Positions 12,326-24,700 of a stretch of 64,000 nt of DNA are shown one piece after another. The stretch is from positions 5,001 to 69,000 of the forward strand of contig OX335660.1 of NCBI GenBank assembly GCA_946894095.1, in the 5' to 3' direction. The notes under the pieces were generated by a model that saw only the letters and a program-made list of their open reading frames with translations, did not search any database and had not been told where the DNA came from. The position numbers were made by a program, and so were the translations under genes. The DNA is from Incurvaria masculella (taxonomy: Eukaryota > Arthropoda > Insecta > Lepidoptera > Incurvariidae). Each line of letters begins with the position of its first letter. The stretch's first letter is position 1.

Positions 12326-12421
12326 TTTCAGTCGTATTCAGAGTGGACCCAGTTTTTGTATGGTTCGACCGGTACTAATCTCGTACTAAGTTTTGACAGG
12401 TGCTCTCTGAATACGACTGAT
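12326..12421. mobile_element. Short MITE with 16-bp terminal inverted repeats
   Basis: TCAGTCGTATTCAGAG at the left is exactly inverted as CTCTGAATACGACTGA at the right, about 95 bp apart. It has no coding content. The element lies just upstream of the claudin-like gene. Confidence 0.65.
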
Positions 12422-12626
12422 AAATAGTAAGAAAATTATCTTTATCAAAGTTAGTGAGTAGAGTACCTATGAGTCGGATCGACCATGTAATTTAAAATGT
12501 TGTTCTATTTAGAACTCATATCTTTTTTGTACATTCAAATGGGAAGGGTCGACTCCATTGTTGACTAAGTGTTGCACTACACCCTGGCACTGTTTCAGGT
12601 GTGACGTGATGTGACGCGATGCTGCG

Positions 12627-12741
12627 ATGGCGGACGGACGGCGAGCGTGCTTCTCGGTGGGTGTGGTGTGTCTCGGCTTCGTGTGCTTCGTGCTCGGAGC
12701 GGTCGCCGTGGGACTACCCACCTGGGGGCACTTCCATAACC
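12627..12741 (+). CDS. Claudin-like gene, coding exon 1
   Basis: It encodes residues 1-38: a short basic N-terminus (MADGRRAC), the first membrane segment and W33 of the claudin signature. The donor is C|GTAAGT, a near-perfect consensus, in phase 1. Reading through the donor stays open for another 56 codons but loses family resemblance. ATG was chosen because the residues ahead of the first membrane helix are short, as in claudins. Confidence 0.85.
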
Positions 12742-15700
12742 GTAAGTCACCCACCCGACTATCATACACGTCCGAGGACACCTACAAGTATTTCCTACGA
12801 AACTGTAAAGGACAATGGGCGCTCTCGTACCCGCTTGCGAAGTTCGTTGTACTCGTAACAACGTGTGTCATATGTCAAACTAGCTGCGGTACCCGGTTCC
12901 GCTCGGGTTAATATCCTTTTGGATTATATCGGGCTGAATTATATCCTGCATGAAAAGTAACCCAAAGGGCTGGTCAAAAAGGCTGGTCCACGACATTGTA
13001 TCCTCTACCAAATTGAATCAAAACCGGTTGAGTCAACATTTTTTTTTTTACTTTTTCGTGTAACATCTGTAATCAGTCCTCAGACTATAATCAGATTTGT
13101 TTTGAGATATAAGGTCGTGAAGAGTGTGCCCCTCACTGGGAGCAGCTACTCTCTATAATTGTGAAGCTACTGCCGATTTTGTAGCACCAGGACTTGAGGT
13201 TATAATCAGTATTTTCTGATATGTGCTTGCCTTGATGTGAGCTTTCCATGTTAGTCGACGGTCGAGGTGTAGGCCTAGGTACTTCACACTGTCGCTGTGG
13301 GGTAGCAAAGTATTTTCAAGGCATACTGGCGGACAGTTTCCTTTTCTGAGAGAAAACGTAACATGAACTGATTTGGTGGCACTAGCTTTTATTTTCCATG
13401 TTTGTAACCATTTTGTTATTTCGTCCAGTCCGTTTTGCAGTGTTTTTGAAGCAATTTTAGGATCTTTGTTACTGGCAAGTATGGCTGTGTCATCAGCGAA
13501 TGTTGCAGTAGTGATCTGTGGCATTACTGGGAGATCTGCAGTGTAGATCGTGTACAGTATTGGTCCTAGAACCGATCCCTGAGGTACTCCTGCCTTGATT
13601 TTGTGAAATGGCGATGTTGCTCCTGATCCCTCACTTGGAACAGTCTCCCAGTGTAAGATTGGAATATTTGAAAGTAACTGTGTGGTAGGTTTTGCTTAAT
13701 TTTGCAGAGAAGTCCTTTTGCGTCTAAACGGTAAAAAAGGTTGAGTCTAAATGGTGCGAACAATTTTCTGATTACTCCAACCTGCATACATACCTACCTA
13801 GATACATTTATTTAACCCTTCTTAAACTCTGCGTTAGTAGCAGGCATTGATTACGGCAGAAGGGACTGTAGAAGAATTCCAAATTATTGGTACACAGCAG
13901 GTCGCTAAATTGGTAGATGCTATACCCGCGAATGGTATGTTTTACTGTTTCGGGTGCAGCCTTGCACTATATTCCTAAAGTAGTTCTTTTTAGTGGGCCC
14001 TTTTTAAAATTAAAGTGTCCTTGCTTTACGGTCGATTATACATACATACAAATCACATTCCTTGAAATAAGCGACGTATGTGCTTAGTTAAATACAATTT
14101 TCCATTAATAAAATTATATCTTCACCCAAGTCTTCAACTATGCAACCGTTTGAAAACAATCAAACATGTGGGCACACGAGCGAGGCTCGGAGCTTCTTCG
14201 ACATTGTGAATGTAAAGCCATTGTTCTGCAAGTGAGTTTTAGTGGCAGTTGTAAGAGACATTTTGAGGCGTTTCGTGAACAAAGAGTTTCCTTTGGCAGG
14301 ATTGATCTTTGTGCTCCTAAGAATGATTTCAGAAGGGGTGCCACCTGAAATATCGATGCGGGTAGGGGGGGGAGGGTGTCAAATATTTTGACCGCTCTAC
14401 CTCGCTCTGAGCTTTATAACTGCGTCATTTTAGCTTTTAGGGCATGTTTGGTATCGTTTCCGTATAAACAAGGGAAGCCAAGTTTTTTTTTATATCTTAG
14501 CTTTTTACTACTAAACGTGCAAATTTAATTACAGAAATGAATTGGGCATCCCTTGTTTATACGGAAACGATACCAAACATGCCCTAATATCTAAAAGGAC
14601 GCAGTTATAAAGCTCAGAGTGAGGTAGGGCGGTCGAAATCTTTGACTCCCTCCCCCCCCCCCCCCCCCCTAACCGCATCGATATTTCGGTTGGCACCCCT
14701 TCTGAAATTATTCTTAGGAGCACAAATATCAATCGTGCCAAAGCAAACCTTTTGTTCACGAAACGCCGCATTTTAGCTTTTTTTGACGTGTACAGATGCA
14801 ACTATTTGTGTCGATGCGCGACTAGGCTAAGGTCGCGGTGCTGGGTCCGATGTACCGGTCCGCCTTCGCCAGGCGCCTGCCCGCGCACCGCACGGTCCCG
14901 CGCCGCACGGTCCCGCGCCGCACGGTCCCGCGCCGCACGGTCCCGCGCCGCACGGTCCCCTGCCGCACCGGCACGCGCCGCACGGTCGCCGCGCGCGTCG
15001 CCAGCGGGCGCGGGTCAACGCTCGCTGACAAAAACTCGTATTGTCACCTTGCTATTGTATCTTAACTGGCGGGACAAGGCCTCCCACGGTACCACCTCGC
15101 AATGGGAGCACACCAGCGATTCATTACGTCAAATCCGAGTACGCACACGTCCACGGATGCAGGTTTACTCTTAAATCTATGCATCGGAAATAGAGACAAA
15201 TTCTAGATCTCATTCTGTTGTTGACGTGAACCGTAGAGTAATAGAGACGTAGGACTTTCTATTTGATGGTTACCGTCCGTATTTGTCCTTTCATATGTAG
15301 GGTGTTAGCGGAGTATGGTCCAAACGTTATCAACGTATTCCTTGGAGCAAAAAAGGTAAATATACATATCCATGGATAGACATGGGGGAGTGAAAGGCGC
15401 ACGATTACGACCACAAAATTACTAATCGAGGACTGCCTGCAAAACTTTGTTTTTTTATTTAATACTCCTCAATCCAAAAATTTCTGTTATTTTGACTTTG
15501 AATACTTAAATCTCAGAAAAGATTACTCATTAATTTTACTATCCTTCCCTTCTATTGACTAAACAGAAAAATATCAATAATTTAAGTACAGAAATTAAAA
15601 CTACCTTTTATTATTTTTTATTCAAAGTGCTCCTATCTCCATTTCTATATGGCTCCTCACTAACACACCACCTGTATTTTTGATGCAGCAAAATAGTATA

Positions 15701-18700
15701 GCATCTGCTCCCGGTCTCAAAATACAGTTATTTAGCTCTTGCTTCATTGAATGTAACACGTTTTATGCGTAGAGCTTTTGTGATTGCATGGATCCTAATA
15801 ATGCATCTGGGAACCCGGTAGGCTTCCAGCTCATTTCTAAAGGAACATTCACAAAGCCCAGTCGTGTTATCTATGTAAATGCCGTGGTTTTGATTTGTCA
15901 AATTGCAAGCTTCTCTGTCCAGTTCACATTTACGGCATCATTTTCCTTTTTAGGTTTCCGTACCCAAAGGGTGAAAACGGAACCCGATTACTAAGCCTCC
16001 GCTTTCCGTCCGTCCGTCCGTCTGTCACAGGGCTGTATCTCAGGAACCGTAATAGGTAGGCAGCTGAAAATTCACAGAGTGTGTATTTATTTTGCCGCTA
16101 CAACATCAAATAGGTAAATTAACACAAAAGAAAAATATCTAAAGCCTGTAGGTGGAATTACGTTTTATTTGTCAGTAAAACACCTCATATTTTATAATTT
16201 GTGTCAATATTCAAACATTTTATCGATGTATCGGTCTTGCTATTTGCCGATAGATCGCGCGCAATCATTTTCTTTGTACTGTAAGAAATGTTGCAAATGA
16301 TGCAAATTTTTATGACAGAAACATGTACAAAAGTACCTAAAGTCAAAAATTACGCAATACATATTTTTCTCACAGTTTATTTTTCAACTTAAATGAGCTT
16401 GGACTTACGCGTCATGTGAGCCTAGTTGGGCGATATATGAATGTGAGTACGTAATTGACGTGTTAACAGCTTCGGAAATAATTTAAGTTTTGTGGCCTTG
16501 TATGTTCGTAATGTTTCGCGATATTGTGTGTATTTATTTATCTAGGCAGGTGAAGTAGATACCTAATGAAGTTAGTGACGGGTCGTAAAGTTTTTTATTT
16601 ACTGACGGCGCAGGAGGCCACTCGTGGCTGATGTCACCCGCGACCGTCTGACCTGGCGCGCCCCCCCGCCCCGCCCCGCTCCCGCGGGAGCGACCCTACC
16701 CTGTGACATATTCAACGTACCTATTTGAGAACAACCTGGCTCTGCCACCCCAAAGAAAAAATAATGGTTGTTTGAAACAGAATTAATACTATTATTTCTG
16801 TCATGAATTTCTTAATCTTAACTTTTAAAAAAAATTCACTTAAATTCCTGACCTCTTTTGGCAATCTATACTAATAATAGAGTTTGTTTTTTTGTTTGTT
16901 TCTAATCGCGCTAAACGCTCTAATCTCTGGAACTACTAGTTAGGTTTGAAAACATATTTTTACATTCGATAGCATAATTCTTAAGGAAGGCTTTAAGCTA
17001 TTGAATATCACGTAACGACCCGACCCGGGTCGAGACGGCGGCGGTGGCCACCCGACGAGGACCGAGTATTGCCGAGAAGAGCCGAAGGTACCTACGCACG
17101 AGCGCGCGAAGCGGCTACCAGCGTTGCCGATAACCACAATTGCCCAAAAAAGTTCTTAGGATTCCCGGAATTCCGTAAAAATCCGAAATAGGAACGAAAT
17201 TTTCAATTCGAATGAGCAAAATAAAAGGTCGTGCAGTCGACGGGCGTCCGAACAACTTTCGGGAGAAGATAGTATGAAGATAATATGTTATGTAAACCCG
17301 TGAAGTTTCTTTGCGGGTTCTTCTTTACTGGGTTGATCGAATCCGCGGATCTTTGTGACGTAACTTGGTGTAGTTTGACTACCAAAAAGTTTAAATAAAT
17401 GAAATGAAATGAAATGAAATCCAAAGTTGCCCCGATTGCTTCAATGTTCGTAATATTTCTCGAATGAGCAAAGAAAAAAAGGTCATGTGGCCAAAAATCT
17501 AAATTCTCCACGGATTGGCCAATCCCCCGCAAATTTCCCAACGCTTGCATTCCCCCACCATTTTCCCCACAATACCTCAAATTTCCCGTGATTCGGGGAA
17601 TCGGGGAGCGAACGGCAACGCTGCCCGCGCCCCTCGCCAGTCGGTTGTCCCGCGATTGCTAACGATAGACGCAGTTGCAGAGATCATCGCTCCGTGGTCG
17701 TGTGGTACACGGATTAGTATGAGGTTTTTTCCGCAAATTGTTTGTATTGTTTCTACCAACCCGCGCGGTATGCTAACTTAGCAATTAGCCGTGTCCTAGC
17801 TACACACATTAGTTTGGGCTTTTAAGGTTGATTGTTTAAAGGTGTGTTGTTAAGATGTTACGGTTTCAGTTGAACGGTTTCTTATTTTTTGTTTGTTAGA
17901 TTAGTACTAAGCCATAGATTACCGACCCTATAGAAAAAATATATAGAGGATCGGTGGGTTCTTATTTTGGGAATGACGACAGTGAATGAGTGCGGTGGTA
18001 GAAATGGGACGGAGGGACAGCGTTGTGCAGCTCCGAAGGGCACTCTCCATTAGATGAGATTTGTATCTGAGTCTAGCCGTATAGGCATCACGCTAACTTA
18101 CCAGAGGAGTCAGAAGAGAGGGTTACATATTTATAATAAAACAATAAGTGGACTGCTCCTGCATGTGGAATTTGGCAGAGAACATCACTCTACATCACGA
18201 GAGGGGTGACTGTTGCGATTAAAGGCTCATAACTTACGAACTACTCACTCGATTAATATGTGGATTGCATCTACGTACAGGACCTATGGGCGGTTTTGGA
18301 TGGGTGGCCGTTTTCGATGTTAATGCTGGTTGTGGTACGGATTCCACGTAAAAAATAGCTCCCCTTTCTTACTACCTAGGTATAGGCCCGATATCAGTCC
18401 AAAACGACATTGACCCGACCGGAGCCGGGTACCTCAGCTAGTTTGTTATACAATCTAACACTGTTACATATAAAACTCTTAGATGTTTTAGCTAATTTAT
18501 GACTAATCACTTTAACATTGTTCTTGTGTCTTGTCATGCACATCACTATTAAGGGTGGAGTCATGTATATGTTTTCTCGCATAACATAAGATGTGGAAAA
18601 CATAAGCACTTGGTAAAGTCAAGATTCCTGTAACACAAATGTATGAATTACTTCAGCTGCATCACCCCAGAACATCAGCCCGTAGCAGCTTAAAGCTGAT

Positions 18701-21700
18701 GCGTGTATGTCATTGGTTGAGTGCACTAATTGGTTATATTTTTTTTTATTTAAAATAACTGTCCAATTGGTTTTTGAACCCGTTCACTGTTATAGCACTG
18801 ATCAGTTCTTGTGGCAGTTTGTTCCAAGAGTCCACCACTCGGTTAGAGATGAAATGTTTTCTCGTGTTAGAGTTGAAGTTACTTTGGTTTAAAAGTTTAA
18901 AAGAATGTCTACGAAGTCTTCATAGTATTCATAGTAAATATGGTTCGAAGGTTGGGTACATCGTAAGTCCATTTAGAATTTTAAAAGTTTTGATCAAGTC
19001 ACCCCGGTGTCTTCTTTCTTCTAGCGTAGTGAGGCCCAGTGCATCCAATCTGTTTTTTTTTTTTTTTTTTTCTTAAGGGCCATCACCATCTTACTTGCAC
19101 GTCTCTGTACTCTCTCCAAAAGGTCAATATACTTCCTGAAGTAAGGGTTCCAGACATGGTAAGCATATTCTAGGAGAGGGCGAATGTAGGTTTTGTACAG
19201 TTTGAGAAACAAATCTGCAATGATGCACGAGAAAGATTTTCGTATCATATAGAGAAGTGAGTTTGCTCTCGTTACGACTTCAGTAATATGAGGTTGCCAT
19301 TTCGGGTCATGTGAAATTTTAACACCAAGATCTTTCTGTGAAGTGACCGACTTTAAGGTCGGCCTTATCGCTAAACTCCCCATACAACCGTGGAAAGAAG
19401 ATCATGCGTATCCAGAAATACAATATTTTACTCCAAACTTTTTTATTTTTTTCGAACTAGATGTCTGATGACCATTGCCATCGTAAAATAGCGTTTGGTT
19501 TCTAAGTTGTAAGGTCCGAAAGTTCTAATTTTTCACACGTTTTATGCAATAACTTTGGACGTTTATTACTCAATGATTAAATAAAATCATCTTAAAAACG
19601 TTAGTCATCAGACCTGGCTTCATGAAGATTTATAATCAATTTGGTTTTTGTTTGATTTTTGAATACAGCGGTTTTGATTTACTTTTAGCTAAAATTCGTT
19701 TTACTAAAAAATTCGGTAACTTACTAAATTAAACACTATTTGCATTGTCTGCTTTGTGGACATGTTGCATCCTCCTCGTCACGGAGCCTGTCCTTTTCTT
19801 TGAAACAGAGAAGGTCCCAGAGCGCAATAGCAAGGTTTTGCACTTTTTCATTTGCATCGAATGGAATTAATGTTTAATTGGATGTTTTCATAACATAATT
19901 ACAATTTTGTATTTAGTGTGCAAGTGTTCGCAGTCCCAAGTTACTAAGATGTCTATTTTTCTTATAACATGGTCTCAATAGTGAATTTAAATCTAGAAAA
20001 GTAGTATTAGGTACACTGTTTGTAAGTGAATATATATTTGTATTCGTTCTATAGGCGGTAGCATTAATGTTTTCTGATTCATTTGTGAAATGTGGCAGAT
20101 ACAACAAGAAACTACACTGTGTGTTTTGCAGCTGATCAGGTGTTGTACGACCACGGCTGCTTCGCCCCTTGGCCCATGTGCAAGGAACTGCTCTATAATA
20201 ACGTGTATTAAAGCTCATATGGTGTGTATGTGTTGCAGCTAGCTAATCAGGCGTTGTACGACCGCGGCTGCTTCGCCCCTTGGCCCATGTGCAATGAACT
20301 GCTCTATAATAACGTGTATTGAAGCTCATATGGTGTGTGTGTTGCAGCTAGCTGATCAGGCGTTATACGACCACGGCTGCTTCGCCCCTTGGCCCATGTG
20401 CAACGAACCGCTCTATAATAACGTGTATTGAAGCTCATATGGTGTGTATGTGTTGCAGCTAGCTGATCAGGCGTTGTACGACCACAGCTGCTTCGCCCAT
20501 TGGCCAATGTGCAAGGAACTGCTCTATAAAAACGTGTATTGAAGCTCATATGGTGTGTATGTTTTGCAGCTGAGCAGGCGTTGTACGACCACGGCTACTT
20601 CGGCCCGTGGCGCGTATGCAAGGAGCTGCTCTATAATCGCGAGAAATGCGGCGTCGACAACGCGCGTTTCAAACCCTCCGGTCAGTAAAACTATGCATAC
20701 ACTATACTCCATTCACTGCACTATAAGCCTGGATACTTACGTCTAATGTGCACCTTATGTTTGTTAGCTCATTATTAAGTGATTTTTTTTCGATACAAAG
20801 TGTATCAAAGCGGTGGCGTCAGAAAGTACTAGTTAGTATTAGTTTCAGTTTTATCTCAGGTACGTCATCCTGTCATTGGGTTTAGTGCTATTTTATAGAG
20901 ACTTTCAAGCCATTCGAACCCCAGTATATCTAGAAAAGGACCTCTGAATTCTCCGCGACTGTCTCAAACCCGAGGGCTGTTCTAAATACCCACAACCTGT
21001 GGATGCTTTCGGTGGGAGATACCGCTAGGTTTTTTTTCTCCTAGAACCCAAAACATAATGTAGGTAAATATTTTATATTCATTGAGCAACCATTTATGCA
21101 GTTTTATTTTAGCAATGTTTTCAATAGAGTAGTCACTTCTTTGTATTAAAATATTATACCTGTATGAGATTGGAGGGCTGCCTTACAACCTGTTTGGTAT
21201 CTTTCCTCAATAATAAACCCCTTTGCATTGGCAATTTCTGTTATCTGACTCAGGTGCGCTCGGGTGCGCCTCGAGGCTCTCACTTAGGACTTAGATTGTT
21301 TTTCGCGTACTGTCGGTTCTGCAGCTCGCCATGCTTTCATCATTGGAGTAAGTCGCTATGAAGTACACTCACGGGCGGTCATGTTCGCTACTGTTTTGCA
21401 GTGGCGGTGTACTGGGCCGGCGTAGTGGCCGCAATCGGCGTCTCTGCGCTCTCTGTACTGTGCGTACTGTCAGTGTTGCAGCTCGCAATGCTCTCATCCA
21501 AGGAGCAAGTTGCCATGAAGTACACGCACGTCGTCACCCTCAAGATGGCATTGGCATTGTTAGCAAGTGAGTATGTTTTGAGTGACGCTAGAAAAATCCT
21601 GATTTCCCCCCGCAGCTCCGCTGCTTGACGAAACATCAGTGGCGCGCACGGTGTGCCCAATTATATGGGAATGTGTTTCGGTGATCCATAAAAAAGTAAA

Positions 21701-24700
21701 GATACAAAATGAAACATTTGACGGAAAATATGGTGCACATGGGAGGAGGGTCACACGGGAGGCGGGATCTACAATCCCTCCTCCCGTAATCAATACCTCC
21801 TACTAACACAGTGTTTAAGATTATGACTACATACATTTATTTAATGGATGATAGTGCGCTCATAGAGGACATCGCATCAATAGATTGGTCCAGCCTTGAA
21901 ACTTCCAATTGTATCAACAATAAAATTGAGACATTATCTGCAAGGTTGACTGAGCTTCACGACAAACATGCTACCATTCGCCCTGTCAAAATCAAACATA
22001 TTCATGCAATTTGGCTCAACGCTGAAATTCGCCACATGATGAGTCGTAGGGATGCCCTTAAGCGAAAACATAAGCGTAACCGAACTGATGAAAGCTGGTC
22101 ACGATATAAGGCTGCAAAAATCAGTCTAATCACATGTTTAGGATTGCCAAATGCCGTCACAATAACGAGTCTATTGAATATTTTTCTCCCAATGATTTGT
22201 GGAGATTTCTTCACACACTGGGGAACATCGCTATTGAGGGAAATCGATTGACCTTTACGGCTTAAAGTCGGCCCGTAAGCATCAGAAAATGTTGCCTCCC
22301 ATACAAACGTAGTTTACTAATAATTTGAAAACCACTATTCCAATTTACTTGATATTAAGCATGTACTATCAGGCAATAAATATCTGTGTCTGCATGTCTT
22401 TGTTTTTTTTGTAAATGTATCCTGGCTCAAATTACAGAGAAAACAAAATTTGTATGAAGACTTTATTTTTGCTTTCATTTGATTCGGTTTGGATTTAAAA
22501 AAAAAACTACATGCAGACACAGATATTTGTTCCCTGATAATAGATATTCAATATCAATTCATTTGGAACAGTTGTTTTCAAATGATTAATAAACTACGTT
22601 TGTATGGGGAGCATAGCTTACGGGCCGTTCTTAAACCAGCACTTTCTTGCTCTCCTGTCACAATGGTTCCTGCCATCAAATCTAACACTATACCACAGCT
22701 TCATTCAGTCTTCCTAACTCTAATGAAGTCTTCACCCCTGTAGCTGACTGTAAATTAAAAAAGATTATTCTATCTATTAAAAGTAAGGCCGTAGGACCTG
22801 ACAACTTGGGTCGAGAGCTATTTGTGCCCGTGTTTGACAGTATCCTACCAATTATTTCCCACATACTAAATTATTCTTTAGAATTTTCGTGTTTTCCCGA
22901 CTCTTGGAAGGCGGCCTAAGGAATAACTCTTCCTAAAGTGAATAATCCCACTGACCTTAAACATCATCGCCCAACCTCCATTCTTCCGTTCTGAACGTAT
23001 TGTTCACTTACAGCTATGCCATTTTCTGCCCTCTCGTAACATCCTCAGTCCCTTTCAATCCGGTTTTCTTCCCTGCCACAGCACTACTACAGCTCTTGTA
23101 AAAATCACTGACGACATTCGTCTAGCTATGTATGCCCGTCAGTTAACTCTCCTTGTAAGTAGTACTTGAGTAGTGCATTCAAATCAGTCGATTTTGACGT
23201 CTTAATTCCAATCTTGCATTCTTTTAATATTTCATAGTCAGCTCTCAATTAGTTTTCTTCTTACCTGCATGGTCACCAGAAAAACGTGTAGACAATGTCT
23301 ACTCTTTATGGACTGACATCACCGCTGGCGTCCCACAAGGTGGTGTACTTTCTACCTTGTTATTCTCTATCTTCATCAATAGTATTGTCGTCCCATTTAT
23401 GTGCTCTTACCATTTTTATGCCGATGTTTTATCGCCAATTCCTTTCCAATAATGTTCACACAGCGGTTGCACTTATGAATATCGATCTTGATTCTGCACT
23501 TCACTGGGCTGTTACGTTTGGCCTTTTAGTTAAAGTCAAGTTTACCTCCAGCCGTATGTTTTTTTTGGTGTTGCAGTCCCATACAGTACGAGTGTAAAAA
23601 ATCTGGGTCTATGGATTGACGAGACACTATCATTGAACATAAAGGTCTGCGAAGTCAGTCGAAAACTTATGGGTAGCAGCATTGTTTTAAGCAATTGTAA
23701 AATTGAATTCCCATTGGCATGAAAACTACGTTAGCACAATCCCTTTTACTTCCGTTATTTGCCAACTTGTCCCTTGAGTTAATGTTTTCTATGCTTGTCG
23801 GGATGACACAAGTTAGGGAACATTGGAAACGGGTTTTGCCATTCTCCTTTGAAGTATGATGATGGCGGTTGTCGGCGGCGGCGGCGGGACTGTTCGCGGT
23901 GCAAACTGACGACCGCGACATGCACAGCTTTATCGTGAAGCATGGGGCGCCTTTCTACATATCGGTCGCTATCTGCTTCTAACGTGATGTTGTGTGCAGC
24001 ACCGCTGTCAGTGAAGGCGCGGGGACTATTTGCGGTGCATATTGACGACCGCGATATGCACAGCTTTATCGTGAATCATGGGGTGCCTTTCAACATATCG
24101 GTCGCTATCTGCTTCTAACGTGGTATTGTTTGCAGCACTGCTGTCGGTGGCGGCGGCGGGACTGTTCGCGGTACAGATCGACGACCGCGAGACGCATGGC
24201 TTTATCGTGAACCGTGGATCGGCATTCTACATACAGGTCGCTATCTGCCTCTACCTACCCACTATCATATTCCGTCGGCCTTTTGGCGGTTCATCTTACT
24301 ATTTCTAACCACCTGCCCATTTGCTCACAAATTCTTAATTCGAAGTTTCTAACACTAACTTTAATGGAATGTTTATTTACCTTGTTTGGGGTTATTAGTT
24401 GTACAAATTAACAATTTTCTGTTTACCTTCCCTTAAAAAAAACTAACAAGGTAGACATTCTCTTGCTGGTGTTGAAGTACCAAAAGTACATACACAAAGC
24501 AATTCTTGCAGGTTGGCAACAGGTTGTCCCAAAACTCAACGTCAAACGGGAACCAGGTAGTAGGCCAGTTTATTACTACCCAGGGAATAAGAAGAAAATA
24601 AATCGGACTCGTTTGTCTTTTTATGATCTGAGCATTTTATGAAAAACGTTGAAAATTGACATCACGTACAACATTTTTAAGTACTATGACTACAAATTGG

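Noticed and set aside
12742..12911. Read-through extension of claudin exon 1 to a 94-aa protein
   Set aside because: A near-perfect GTAAGT donor precedes it, and exon 2 continues the claudin signature in phase.
14752..15174. Arg/Ala-rich open frames around 14.8-15.1 kb
   Set aside because: They are produced by the 15-bp minisatellite, whose period keeps every frame open.
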